Origin: Lunularia cruciata
Lineage: Eukaryota; Streptophyta; Marchantiopsida; Lunulariales; Lunulariaceae
Direction: 5' to 3'
Assembly (NCBI GenBank): GCA_948567375.1
Contig: OX419759.1
Coordinates: forward strand, 5,672,744-5,736,743
Length of the DNA: 64,000 bases
Position numbers and translations under genes: made by a program. Below, piece by piece: positions 20,665 to 32,004 of this stretch (the stretch's first letter is position 1; each line of letters opens with the position of its first letter). A model generated the notes under the pieces. It did no database searches. It was not told where the DNA came from and saw nothing but the letters and a program-made list of their open reading frames with translations.

Positions 20665-21260
20665 CTTTTGATAGGTGATTCTTACACCCAAGCAATGGCA
20701 AGTACACATCAAGTCCATTCTTGGATGGGACTTGCCATGTTGTTGGATACAGCCAGAGTGGGATCATAGGCTCATTGTCTTCATCTTTGGTAAATAAACC
20801 TCTTACCCAGAGAGGTTCTACAATGTGCTTATGATGGGATTCAACAACTAGACCACCTTATTGTTGTTGACATTTTGGATATTGTGCATTAGTCTCAAAC
20901 GGTGGTAGTGGCTAATAGATCACCTATGGAAATGGTGAACCTTGTTGGACAGTCCCAAGCCTCTTTACCCACACTTTTGAGTTTCCCAAGCTCTCTCATG
21001 CTTAATGAGCAAGAGGACTTGGACTTGTTTGTGACTCATAGTTACAACAATTAGTGAAACTCAACACCAATAAGAGGGAGTGGGTGATGGAGTTCCATAC
21101 CAATATTATCGCTATTATAGCAATGTCAAAGATATCTAGGCATTAGGTGTTAGGTCAGGCTATGGACTTGAATTTTTTGACTTGCATTATGGGCCTTGGC
21201 TTGGCAAAGTAGCATAGAATACACTTGATAAGCATCACCACTTTGACACTTGTGAGCTTT
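20665..21260 (+). pseudogene. Cytosine-C5 methyltransferase-like domain, C-terminal half
   Basis: Directly after the rRNA relic the domain continues. LAMLLDTARVGS-stop-AHCLHLW (20731-20800) corresponds to motif VIII, the Q/S-x-R-x-R loop, here with Arg positions mutated. Then come LQCAYDGIQQLDHLIVVDIL, MVNLVGQSQASLPTLLSFPS, and a target-recognition-like stretch. At 21080-21180 EWVMEFHTN and SRH-stop-VLGQAMDLN fit motifs IX/X (ERExMGF ... RxxxLGxAMDLN). Frames change several times. The order (I, IV, VI, VIII, IX/X) across both halves makes a chance match unlikely. Confidence 0.8.
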
Positions 21261-21979
21261 ATGCATTAAGACAATTCAAACACATGTTGGGGGCAATAGA
21301 CCAAGTGTGTAGGGTATTCTTGGGACATAGCCAATAGCTATTAGTGAGAGTGTTCGACTTGGGATCCATCTAGGTGTGTGTGGTCTACTTGGATTACACC
21401 CTTGGTCTACTTGGGATATAGCTAGATGACAAATGGAGCTTACAACCAGATTGGAGGGATTTTTACACATTGAGATTGGGACCTCTAGTGGTTGGGAACA
21501 TGACACTACTGTTGCCAAGGGCCTAGTATAGCAGCTAATCAATATGTCTTCCACAACTACAACAATTATAAAGGATACTTGAGAGCCAGATCTTGGACCC
21601 AAGCTTACAAGAGGGGAAAGATGAAGAGTTTGGAGGTTCTTGAGGAGCTACCCAAGTTGCTTTGCCTTCAATATAAAGGGTTTTGGTGCTCTAAAAGGAC
21701 CTAGTATTTGGATTTTGACTAGTGATACAACAGTTTTTTGACATTCTTACACATATAGATGATATAGAGAGAGCATTGATTCAAAGCTAGAATATAGACC
21801 TTTTTGAGGCTAGTTTGGTAGAGATTTCACATGGAAAGTATGCATCAGCTACAATGATGCCAACCAAGAGGGATATGCATAGCAATTGCATAGATAGGCG
21901 GATGTGTGGAGATTATCCTATCCTAGGCGGATGTGTGGAGATCATCCTCCTATCAACTAACAAACTAGGGCTGATTAGT
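21261..21979 (+). pseudogene. pol: Spacer between methyltransferase-like domain and RT, element C
   Basis: No recognisable domain except fragments leading into RT near 21880-21980. A direct repeat of GGCGGATGTGTGGAGAT occurs at about 21897-21913 and 21925-21941. Heavily decayed. Confidence 0.5.
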
Positions 21980-22700
21980 ATGCCATGTCTACATTAGAGG
22001 AGATATTTGATGCAATTGGGCATGCAAAGGTCTTCAATACTCTAGATCTTCAAGCAAGATATCATCAATTACCACTTAGGGAGGAAGATAAGTCCAGGGA
22101 AATATTTTGGGCCATTTATCCTCACAGTAAAGATATATCATATTAGTGGAGGTTCTTACCATTTGGGTTAAAGAATACTCTAGCTAGATCCTACGATCCT
22201 AGCTAGATTGGATTTTTCTTGGTGCTATATTGATGACATTTTGGTCTATAGTACTACTATGGAGGAGCATGAGAGATATTTGTTGGAGGTGTTTGAGAGA
22301 TTGAGATCTCATGGACTCAAATTACATCCTAGGAAGTGTAGATTCTTCCACAAGCAAGTTGAGTATTTGGGTCACACTATCAAACTTGGAGGACTTGGTG
22401 TTTAGCAGACTAAGGTGGGGGCTATTTCATGTATTTCTTGGCCTATAGATGTGAGTAGAGTGTGAGCATTCCTTGGGTTGGTGAACTTCTATCGCTGCTA
22501 CATTAGACGATTTAGTGCCATTGCCAAGGTCTTGATGGAGCTGACCAAGCTCACATAGGAGTGGTGTTGGGGAGATTAGCAAGAGAGAGCTTCTATAGAG
22601 CTCAAGGAGAGGTTGCATCTGCCTCTATTTTTAGGAGACCAATTAGAGGACAACCTTACTGGAGCAGTATGGGCTAATGAAGACTGGGGTATTCTAGGTT
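21980..22700 (+). pseudogene. pol: Reverse transcriptase of element C
   Basis: Best segment 22208-22405: CYIDDILVYSTTMEEHERYL contains the catalytic Y-x-D-D equivalent (YIDD), followed by LKLHPRKCRFFHKQVEYLGH. Before it are remnants of the fingers (around 22020-22190, ILTVKIYHI and related). After it come AFLGLVNFYRCYIRRFS and AKVLMELTKLT of the connection (22460-22560). Several stops. Confidence 0.9.
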
Positions 22701-22985
22701 CACACTAATTGGAGCATGTTGGAGCTTGGAGCAATTCTCACCCAACATGATGATAAAGCAAAGGAGTATATGGTAGCCTATGTTAGTCACTCCAACAATT
22801 CAACTGAAGCGAAGTATGGTTCATATGAAGGAGAGTGCTTGGCAGCAATATGGATAGAAGCACATTTCCAATATTATCTATTTGGTAAACCCTTTACTCT
22901 CATCATTGATCATCAGCCACTCAAGTGGTTAGTGGAGTCTAACAAGCTTTCAAGGAAGCTTGCACAATGAACTCTAATTTTATAG
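22700..22985 (+). pseudogene. pol: RNase H of element C
   Basis: LELGAILTQHDD, VAYVSHSNNSTEAKYGSYEG and FTLIIDHQPLKWLVESNKLS are the standard gypsy RNase H series. It is open from 22716 to 22970 and ends with the usual RKLAQ just before the integrase linker. Confidence 0.9.
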
Positions 22986-23239
22986 GAGTATGATTTTATG
23001 GTTGTTCACAGACCTAGAGTGGTGAACCATGATGGAGATAGGTCAAGTAGAAACCCATGTCCTAACCAACAAGATCAGACTAGAGCACGTTGGCTTGGTG
23101 AGACAAATGAGGAGATGATGTTAGGTTGGCATCATCTACCTTTCTATGTATATTCTTTGAGGCTTTGGTGGTATCTCTCTCAACACATACAGGAGGAGTT
23201 ATTGAGGTCATAGATCCAAAGAGTGGAAATAGTGGTATA

Positions 23240-24215
23240 GTTTAATGAGACATCCAGATGATGTCTTAGTGATGGATTATCTTCACATTGGTGTTATGGG
23301 CGGCACAATTGGGGCCAAGGAGAGAGTCAATGTTCTTTAGTGAGCCAGATTTTTCAGATTGGAGGGTAGACTTCTTTGTGTGTATGGAAGAATGGTAGAA
23401 TGTGAGAAGTACAACTTCCATCCCAAAGACCATAGTTGGTCCACCATGCTCATGAGGAGATAGGACATTTTGGAGTAAAGCATACATAAAGTTTACTCCA
23501 AAGTCATTATTGGTGGTGCGGTATGCAGACCAATGTATAGCAATTTGTTGCCATATGTGTGGTTTGTAACCAAGTTATAACATCATTTAATGCCCTTATG
23601 CCACAATTATACCCATTACCTATCATGGGCTTGGGTTACTATTAGAGTTTGGACTTTGCTGGACCTTTGCCATTGATTATGAGACATCATTGGTCTGTTT
23701 TGGTTTTGTGGAGCACTTCTCCATGTGGATTGAGTTGGTGGTACTTCTGACAAGTCCAATGAAGGGATTGCTTGCTTGTTCTAGGATCAAGTTCTTAGTC
23801 ATTTTGGTTTATTTTTTGAGGGTTTGATTGATCAGGGTATAGAGTTCTTGAAAGAGTTTCACGTCTTGTGTAACAAGGCTTTGATTGATGATTGTACTAC
23901 CTCCCAAGATCACCTTGAGGAAAATGTCTTAGTAGAGAGAGTGGTTTAGATGGTGAAGAGAGGATTACAGAAGTATGGTTTGCAAAGAGACCACTTGGGA
24001 GATTGGGATCGCTAGTTACTTTGGTTGGCCATGGGCTATTGGTTCAGCCGGCAAGTCTCCTTACTCTCCTTTTCTCCTTACTTTCTACTTTATGGACAAG
24101 ATCTAGATTTACCTATAGCCATTTGTCAAGGTACTACTATATTTTTGGACTTGGATGATCTAGACATATGGGTGAGCACATATTCTCAACAGGCAAAGAT
24201 TTTTAGAGAGTGATG
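23240..24215 (+). pseudogene. pol: Integrase of element C
   Basis: The zinc-binding part is degraded (23270-23560). The catalytic core is recognisable: SLDFAGPLP-like region at 23650, LIDQGIEFLKEF (second Asp) at 23827, DDCTTSQDHLEENVLVERVV (Glu) at 23890-23945. Then come KRGLQKYGLQRDHLGDWD and WFSRQVSLLSFSPYFLLYGQ (24030-24090). Frames shift several times. Confidence 0.85.
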
Positions 24216-24414
24216 CCAATGGCCTTCAAGAACTTGGCAATTGCTCAGCATATGGATACCTTCCGCTATGCTACCATTCAAGGAGGAGGTTGTAGACCTC
24301 AATCCATTGATTTCATCTACGTAACTATGTATCTAGGTACTACTAGGTACAATATTTAGGAGATATCAACAATGACACTTTGTGTTACTATAGGCTGCAC
24401 TATCTTGAGAGTGC

Positions 24415-25082
24415 ATGAGGTTTTGCCTTCTAGAGTCCTTGTGTTGGTGTTGTTTGGAAGGTGTTGCTTGGAAGGACTATGTGGATAATTGTGCACCATG
24501 CCACCTCCCAAATATTGATGGCACTATGGATCCAAGCTTGGTATTTGTAGCATTGCACCTAGATTGGTCAAACATTGGAGTAGTGATGTTGGTAGTCATA
24601 TGTATTTTGGTAGTCACTTACAAACTACTTGGTGGTCCGATTTCATGATTAGTGCTACTGATCACATGATGAGCCCACCATCACTTGCACCATTCACACT
24701 ATTGGATGTGCCATCAGCAAGACTGTTAGCATTGGAGAGCTAGGTCAAAATAAGGATATACTTTCAAAGTGCAGCTCCAAAGAGCTCACTTCTTTGATGT
24801 TGAGCCATTGAGTTTGTGGTTATGGTGGAAAAAGGCCAGTGAATGTCACTTGGAATCTCTTAGCTAGAGTGGGTGTTGCTTGGCTATAATTTGTGTCCAA
24901 TTATTGGTAGATTGTTGAGTGAAAGATCAAGTATTGATTTGATTGAGTGTGATTTGAGTTGATGAAAGACTTATAGTTGTGGCACTTTAGAGTTCATGTA
25001 TGACTAATGTGTGAGCTGTGCTTCTATATTTTATGATGTTGATGGTGATGTACGTTATGTAGCAATGTATATATGCACAACA
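24415..25082 (+). other. 3' tail of element C
   Basis: 24440-24560 encodes WKDYVDNCAPCHLPNIDG, a Cys/His-containing tail after integrase. Whether a longer zinc finger followed cannot be seen. From about 24650 there is no coding signal; this probably includes the 3' LTR, whose right end is GTATATATGCACAACA at 25082, where B2 sequence begins. A similar end sequence recurs at about 55935-55977. Confidence 0.5.
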
Positions 25083-25336
25083 CTATAATCAACACATATA
25101 CAAAGTTTTCCATTCTTCTTCTTCACAATCACAATTAGAGACACCCATTATAAAGTCTCCACCTCAAAAAGAAACTCAATCTCCTTGAGCTTATCAATCT
25201 CTTCCTTCACAACCAAAGGTATTGGTGGGCTAATGCAACATTGCTTTTGGCGGATCGGTATTGCATGTGACTCCAATTCTATCTGGTACTCCTCCAAGGT
25301 CATTTCCTTTAGATCCTTGTAATTAAAAGCATACAA
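25083..25336 (-). pseudogene. pol: Start of reverse transcriptase of gypsy element B2
   Basis: The minus strand encodes FNYKDLKEMTLEEYQIELES, then VKEEIDKLKEIEFLFEVETL and WVSLIV...KLCICVDY, the entry to the RT fingers domain. It stops at the element C boundary (25082/25083), so the remaining pol of B2 would lie to the left of element C, outside the window. Confidence 0.85.
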
Positions 25337-26400
25337 ATGGAAAAACTTGCAAAAATCTCCTTAAATCTTACCTTTTCTTCTTTGGTAACATTTGGACCAT
25401 AGATAGTCTTTTCTTAATCTCTTCTAGTGTCAATGGTGATTTATCAAGGTCTTTCAACACTCTTGCCTAGGTACAAATTCCATAGCACACAAGGGATATA
25501 TATTTGAATCAGATTCAGAGTCATCCTCGTCCAATGGGGTCTCTTCTTCCATGCTTGTGTCCACACCTAAAGGTCCTTCCTCTAAATCCAATTACAATAA
25601 TCAAAAGATGATGTATTTGAATATGAAGAGGATTTGTATGGGTTATGGGAATTGTAGCCCAATGATTTGATGGCCCAATTCTCAAGTATACTTTGTCCAT
25701 CAACTAGTTGTTTGAGTTGTTCTCAACCATGGCCCTCCAAGTAGCAAATCATAACTTGCATCCTTCAAAACTTGAAAAGTCATGAGATTTTGAACTGCCA
25801 CACCAATACTACTACCTTGTCCATCACATCAATTGGTCAAACTTTTTCTTGTTTGCCATGCTCATGCTACACATGTTGAAGGTCTATAGGAGATCATACC
25901 CTAACTTCTTCATCAACTTCTCTAACATGGCATTCATTGTAGATCCTCCATCAACAAGTGCATCCTTGATATGCTAATTCACCATTACATCAACTTGGAG
26001 GTATACTCACCAGCCTCCCATGGTGTTGGCTTTGCATCCACCAATCCCATTGATACCAAAGCCATTGTTTCCTTCTTTCTCTTACTCCTTGTAGAACTCA
26101 ATTTACTCCTAAGCTCCTTCCTCAAGGTCGGATTTAAAGTAATCAATTGGCCCACCGTGATGTTTGCTTTGTGACAATCAACATCCTCAAACACATTATA
26201 GCTCCATTGTTGCTTTAAGATCAAGAAATCATCCATCCCCAACTTCTTCCTTAGAGTCTTTGCTGATGCTGTTGAACTAGAAGTGCGTGTACTCCTTGTG
26301 GGCATTAGACTATCCATGCTAAGGGTGATTTCTTGAGAAGATTGTATATTACCTATAAAATAGGCTCTTTTCTTTTCTTGTGCTTAAAGCTCTAAATTAA
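25337..26400 (-). pseudogene. pol: Protease region of B2
   Basis: ORF 25985-26317 (minus) matches B3 58932-58600 (LGMDDFLILKQQWSYNVFED, VGQLITLNPTLRKELRSKLS). The protease core at about 25880-25960 is damaged. The end ICYLEGHG (about 25740) corresponds to the LLG-x-P end. An acidic linker (EEETPLDEDDSESDSN, about 25500-25560) leads to RT. Confidence 0.78.
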
Positions 26401-27480
26401 GACCTTTGGAGTTTCAACATTCTCCCTTCTCATACTAGCTCTCCAACACATCTATGGATGTTATCCCCTCACCTCTAATTTGTAGAGGAGGTACTTGGAT
26501 TTCACCACTTCCTTCCTTCTCTCTTTTTTCTCCTTCATAACTCCTTTCCTCCATGGTACATGGAATTTGGACAATTCTTTTGGATGTGACCTCTACCTCC
26601 ACAACCAAAACAATTTCTATCATTGAAATTGCTTTTTTTTTGCCTCCTCTCTATATGGATAGTTTCCATGATCTCTATGCCCTCTCCTAAAATTTTGGTC
26701 TACCTCTCTTTTCCTCCTATAGTTGCACTATATTGATCTTGAGATTTATGAGACTTAACCTAACATCTTACGGCACAAGCTTCAAGTTGCTTTGTGATAG
26801 TTTGAAGGGGATCTTTTGGTAGAGATGCAAGGACAAGAGCAACTCTACTTGTGGTGCTACTTGTGCCACAAAAGTATCAAAAACCTCACCATACTTGTAG
26901 ACTTCTGGAGGATGCACAACCTCCTTCATCACTAAAATCATGCTCATCCCCTACCAAACTCTCTTCCATATGAACAACAATTTTGATAGATTTTACCTTG
27001 GAAGAAGGTTCTCATATCTCACCTTGCTTTGAATTTTTAGTTACAAACCTCCCACAAAATTCTTGGTGAGCATGGTTCCTATCCCAATCATGGTAGTCTC
27101 TACATCATCCCCATTCTTCCTCAACACTATGCAAAACTTAAACTCTAACTTCTCCACTCTTTTTGCATAGACTCCTAGTTTCTCTCCATCTCCTTGTTTG
27201 AGGAAGGTAACTTCACTAATCATTGTTTCATAACTCTCATTTGGGAGAAATTTCTCAATGAATGATATACCCAAACTCTCCAAGACTCCTCTTGCCAATC
27301 TCCACTCTCTCTCTTCTGGTACTTTGATGCATACCATGTAAGAGTTGCATCTTCAAATAAATTTGGTAGTAGTGAGGCCCATTCATTTCTCCTCCTCTCA
27401 TTGTCTCCTATGCAAGCCCTCTTGAAACCTCTTGCAAAAGCCTTTCCATTCTTGCCAACAAAAACCAAAAGCTTCTCTAT
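26401..27480 (-). pseudogene. gag: Gag of B2 (broken)
   Basis: Matches B1 and B3 Gag: RACIGDNERRRNEWASLLPN (27400), SEVTFLKQGDGEKLGVYAK (27190), NFVGGL (27045), and a knuckle remnant near 26590 (IEIVLVVEVEVTSKRIVQ is a shifted-frame reading of it). Frameshifts at about 27230 and 26990. Confidence 0.82.
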
Positions 27481-27664
27481 CTTAGCCTCTCATTACCTTT
27501 TCCCTCTCTCTTTATTTTTTTCTCACCCTATAACTAATAGAGTATATACATGACTAGCACAATCTGAAAGTAGTCCACTCTAGGTAGTAAAAAGGGTTCA
27601 GATTGTTTCTTGATTTCTATAGCACAATCAAATCCAAAGGTGCAAATTAAGCAAACTCTCATGG
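27481..27664 (-). other. B2 sequence between gag and the D2 insertion
   Basis: Homologous to 60080-60280 and 8524-8720 of the other B copies (spacer between gag and ORF0). It ends with CATGG, the left target copy of D2. Confidence 0.75.
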
Positions 27665-30600
27665 TGTAGTACCCACATTTTTTTGGTTTTTGCTTATTTA
27701 TGGAGAAGAAGTGTATAGAGAAGTCATATTGCGCTTGTATGGCATCAAAAGGCAAAGAAAGGTGTCCTTGGGTTGTAACTTGAGGTAAAGTAACTTTGTG
27801 TTAGAAGACAAAATACTTGGATTTGCCTTGTCAGCCTGCAACCCAAACTAAGGAGACATTGGGTGCTCAACCTGAGGCAAAGATAGTGTAACAACTTTCC
27901 TTTGGGGTTGGACATTCAAGAAGGCACCGTGCACAAAAATAGCTGGCCTATAAATTGGAGGAAACTGACAGTGACATGAGCATGAAGAAGGTGTGATTTC
28001 TTGGTAAAAACTTGAAGTGAAGAGAGACAGAGGCAGCACGCCACTATAAAATTCAGGCTAGAGACAAAGCAATGACAAGTAATTTTCCACTGCCATTAAG
28101 AAGTTGTCTTGCAAGAGATAGTGGGAAGGGAAGTGTAGTCAAAGACGCATTGGTGTGTAGAGAGGAAGTCAAGAGAGTTAGTCCAAGAATCAGTAGGAAG
28201 AGTAGCCTCCAACCCAGAGTGGAAGAGAGAAAGATGGGAGGTGTGAAGAACTCCAAATTTGCAATGAAGAATCATGCAATTTGGAGGTTAGATGTGATTG
28301 GGAGAATCAAGGTCTTGAGCAAGCTTTGGATCACATTCTTGGCATGGAATTGGAAGTTAGCTTTCCAGGTTTCATGACTGAGATCATTGAGAGTAAGTGT
28401 CTCGATGGCCCCAAGGGAGAAGGGAAGAGAGGAAATCCAGCTCAATAGATAGAGTCGGATTGGAGGTTAGTACTCAGAAGAGAGGCGGGTGATGAGCTCT
28501 TCTCATTAGGTCCTTAGAACTCTTGACCTTGTAGTACTACAAGGTCAAGAGTTATAAGGACCCAATGAAAAGAGGCATTGTAGCAGCAATGATGGCTATC
28601 TTGAAGCCAAAAAAAACCACTTGTGTGATGAAGCATCAAGTGATATTCTTCCACAAGATGTTTGCAAGGGAGCCGATCAATTGAGCAAAGTGTTTTCATC
28701 AGCGGGCAAGACAGATGGTGTGGAACTTGCAAGAAAAGTTGTCTCCACACTACATTGTGCCGTTTGTAGCCCACTTCTATTTGGGACATAACTTGCCGGA
28801 CGCAGTGTAGAGACACAATATGGTGTTGCACTTCCATCCTGATTTGAGAAGAGATGCTAATACGGAGGAGCAGCACTACATCTTGCAGATAAGGAGCAAT
28901 GATGAGTACTAGCACAAATGGGGTAGAGTGTGCAGTTGAAGGTGAACACTCCAAAGTCAAAGAAGAGGAGTCAACAAGGCAAAGAAGAAGAAGCGGCAAT
29001 GAGACCTCGGAAGACAAGGAAAGTAAACCTAAGGAGAGGATTGGTGGTAATCTTGTCATCGGAAGAGAAGTCAAAAGGAAAGGCCAAGTGCAAGGAAGAA
29101 GAATTGGACAAGGAAGAAGAACCCAAATTCACATTGCAAACTGAGGAAACAAGCAGCTAGAGTGAAGATGGAGGGCAGATGCAATTGGTACTCAAGGAGG
29201 ATGAAGGAAAAATGGAAATAGAAGAAGAATGTAACTTGCATGCAAAAGAAGTTCCAAAGCAAAAGGAGAAGAGGGTGACCATTTGATGAGGAGTTTGCTC
29301 TAGAAGGAACGTGAAGTATGAAGTAGGGCCAAGTAAGGTAAGAGAAGTTGAGAGTGGAAGTTTAAGGAGCAAAGAATCCATCCCAATAAGGCGATTGCGG
29401 CTAAGAAGGTGAGAATCGAGTGAGGAAGAGGTGAAGAAGGAGAAAAGTCAGCAAGTCAAGATAAGCTCAAGTGGAGGAGTAGAGTATCTGTGGGAGATTG
29501 TGTGCCCATTGTTAGTAAAGTTGGAGCACAAGAAGAAGGAGATGTAGTCGAAGTGTCCAAAAATGAAGATTGTGTTGGACGTGTTAGCATGATTAGAGGA
29601 AGAGAATTCGGAGTTGAAGAAGAGTATAAAAGGAAGAGGAAGAAAGGTGAGGAAGAAAGGTGAAGTACTACAAGTAGATGCAATAGTACAAAATCAAGTA
29701 ATTGAGAACTTGAAGAGAGAAGTGGGGAGTAGAGAAAGAATCATAGAGCAAAATGTCATAGCAAGAGAAAAGAAAGTAGCAGAGTCAGAAATCTTGAAAT
29801 AGCAATTTGTTGATTCTCAGTTAGAAATTATTCATGCTATGGCAAGGGTAGCAGAGAAGGAGCAAGAGCTTGATAGAGTGATGGAGAGTGTAGAAAAAGA
29901 GAAGCAGCTCTGCCAAAGGGAATTGACTGTGAGGTATAGAGAAGAAGAAAGATTGAGAGAGTTACTTTGTAATCTAGAAGAAAAGATAGTGCAAAAGGAG
30001 AACAAAAAGGAGATAGTGAAAGCCAAGTTCAAGGTAGAACTGGCAATGTATAGGGAGGATTGGCTTGCAGATTGAGAACAAGAGAGAAGAATGAGACTTG
30101 AGCCATTGAAGGATATTGTGATGAAGATGAATGTGATGTTGAGTACATAAGCCAGTGTTTGAATCAAAGAAACCAGATTGCATGAGTTGAAGCTGTTGGT
30201 GCAAGAGATGAAGAGGAGAAATGCAAAGGATAAAGATTTGAATGCCTTGCTGATTAGTCTCCAAACTCATGTAGATATGAAGATATTAGAAGTAGAAGAT
30301 AATATCACGATTAGATTAGACTTGGTAAAATTGGAGATAGATAAACTTCGGAAGGATGTACGAGCAAAACCTGAAGTAGATGACATAGGAGTACAAATAT
30401 CTTTGGATTTACCATCAGAGGTATTAGAGAAGAGTGGGTCAAGAGATAGAGATTTAAAAGGATTAACTATGATAGCAATTGTTGACCAGAGAAAAGAATT
30501 AGTAGAATTCGTAGAGGAATTAGTAGTTGTGAAACCCAAGGACAGAGTAGTAAGTGAACATACTTTGGGATTGGAAGCCAAGGAAGAAGTAGACATCTGA

Positions 30601-31406
30601 TTGGAGTAGTAACAGTTTTGAGATCTAAAGAGGCAAATATGAAGAGGTGCATTGTCATTTTGTATCTATAGGTAGGAGAAAGTTGTTGTAGAACGGTATA
30701 GTTGTTAGCAATTGTGGATCGCTTCACTATTTAAGAGTGGCATTCGCAGAAAATGTTGTTTAGTGCTCATAATTTCCGAGAATAGATAAAGTGAAGTGTT
30801 GTGAAGTAGTACTCATCGTTTGAGCTTAATTTTGAGTATCAATTTTGTGTTTGTATTTGTGAGTGTGTGGAGATTTTCAAAGTGAAACTCAGTGTGCTTG
30901 TTGGATGTTGGATTCCGCAGCCTTGATCTTCATTCTGTATGTTTGATCTTGAGTGAGGTGCAATTGGAGCAATGCTTTGATAGATTTGAGAGGAATTGTA
31001 GTGTTGGTAGTATTCTGCAATTGTGAGTGCAGTGTAGTGTTGATGTGAAGTAATTTTGATCAAGGAAGTTGTGCCTTTAGTGGAGGGGTGGAACACAATT
31101 CTGAGGTAAAGTTGTTTTATAGTGAAGTGCCATTTTTGAGAGAGCCTAAATCATCACAACAAAGATTGTTTGGAAAGATTTGATGGAGTTGTGATTAAGT
31201 GTGACAAATTGTTGTGACAAGACTACAAATCAATGCTTGTTACTCTCTTCTGGGTATAGTTGCTACCTAACAGATTAAAAATGAAATCAAGAAGGACTAC
31301 ATTGTGACATTTGACTTTGTATTTGACCAATTTTGAATTGTATCTCTTCGTGAACAAACTTTACTTACCTGATTACTGCAAAAGTGATATTTGCCGGGTT
31401 ATCACA
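27665..31406 (+). mobile_element. D2: 3.74-kb mobile unit, same family as D1
   Basis: Begins TGTAGTACCCACATTTTTTTGG and ends GCCGGGTTATCACA. Flanks are CATGG (27660-27664) and TATGG (31407-31411), a 5-bp duplication with one mismatch. Uninterrupted B copies (60270 region) read straight through this point. A TATA-like CCTATAAATTGG lies at 27948-27959, upstream of the ORF at 28072. No LTRs and no known transposition genes are visible. Confidence 0.85.
28072..30600 (+). pseudogene. D2 protein: conserved globular domain plus coiled coils
   Basis: ATG at 28072 (MTSNFPLPLRS) to TGA 30598, about 840 codons with several stops and shifts. FAMKNHAIWRLDVIGRI (28256) pairs with D1 FAIHRLDVIARI. The conserved core at 28550-28860 reads YKDPMKRGIVAAMMAILKPK, VIFFHKMFAREPIN, LSPHYIVPFVAHFYLGHNL, MVLHFHPDLRRDAN. 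A K/E-rich block follows (28930-29160), then coiled coils (VAEKEQELDRVMESVEKEKQ; LVQEMKRRNAKDKDLNALL) and a tail (ILEVEDNITIRLDLVKLEID). The last 140 codons (30178-30600) are fully open. A cytoplasmic or nuclear structural role is possible, but function is unknown. Confidence 0.7.
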
Positions 31407-31411
31407 TATGG

Positions 31412-31830
31412 ATATTTTATCCATTAACTAAAAGATTATTTCCATCAATAATCTTGAGAATTTTAACACTCTTTATTGAGCCATTTGGCCTAAGCATCTC
31501 TTTATTTAGCACACCTATTTCAGATCTGGTTTGAAAACTTCTCTCCTCAATTTTAAAACTCATAACTTCATGCACAAGAAAAATCTCCCTAATTTTTCAG
31601 CCAAAAGGTTGGCTATTATGGACTAAATTTTCTTAAATTTTTTCCAAAAAATCCAATAAAAATTGAAGAAATGGTAAACTCTATATAAAATTTTGAAGAG
31701 TGTGCAATTTGTGAGAACAATTTACCCTACCACCTTCCAAAAATTCTAGCTTAGTGCTTGTACTAACCCTTACAAAAACTTTAGTGTCCCAGTTGAAAGA
31801 TAACTTTTGTAGATTGTCCTTCAAGGTGTC
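31412..31830 (-). other. B2 leader beyond D2
   Basis: Continues the B2 minus-strand sequence (TGGATA...TTATCCA palindromic patch as in other copies), then jumps to leader sequence equal to B1 9390-9700. The ORF0 found here in B1 and B3 is missing, so B2 carries a deletion of about 1 kb between positions equivalent to 60320 and B1 9395. No LTR of B2 is seen. Confidence 0.7.
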
Positions 31831-32004
31831 TTTCATATTTGTTTGAATTTTTTAGATGCATACACAAACAAAATGGCATGTGAGTGTTTGTTGTTGAGTG
31901 GAATTCTTACTCATTAGAAAATAATTCAATATATTTGATATAACCTCTAGGTGATATCTTTGACGTGGGAGAATTCATCTTGAAAGAGATTGCTATGAAG
32001 ATGG

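Larger units (their letters stand above)
12767..25082 (+). mobile_element. Ty3/gypsy element C with methyltransferase-like domain (decayed, carries insertions)
   Basis: Plus-strand gypsy element with recognisable parts in the order gag (12767-13500), protease (about 14240-14387 and 18125-18300), C5-methyltransferase-like domain (18602-19152 and 20665-21235), RT (about 21980-22560), RNase H (22700-22980), integrase (23240-24215) and a short conserved Cys-containing tail (24415-24650). It is interrupted by D1 (14388-18119) and an 18S rRNA relic (19153-20664), and cut at its 5' side by B4. The right end at about 25082 (...GCACAACA) abuts the RT of minus-strand B2, so element C likely inserted into B2. 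Its LTRs cannot be defined from one copy. Confidence 0.85.

Noticed and set aside
24540..24650. PHD-type zinc finger after element C integrase
   Set aside because: Only NCAPCHLPNIDG is readable; the further Cys/His ligands cannot be seen, so it is not called.
27665..31406. D2 as an ordinary LTR retrotransposon with two LTRs
   Set aside because: First and last several hundred bases do not match each other; no PBS, polypurine tract or pol.
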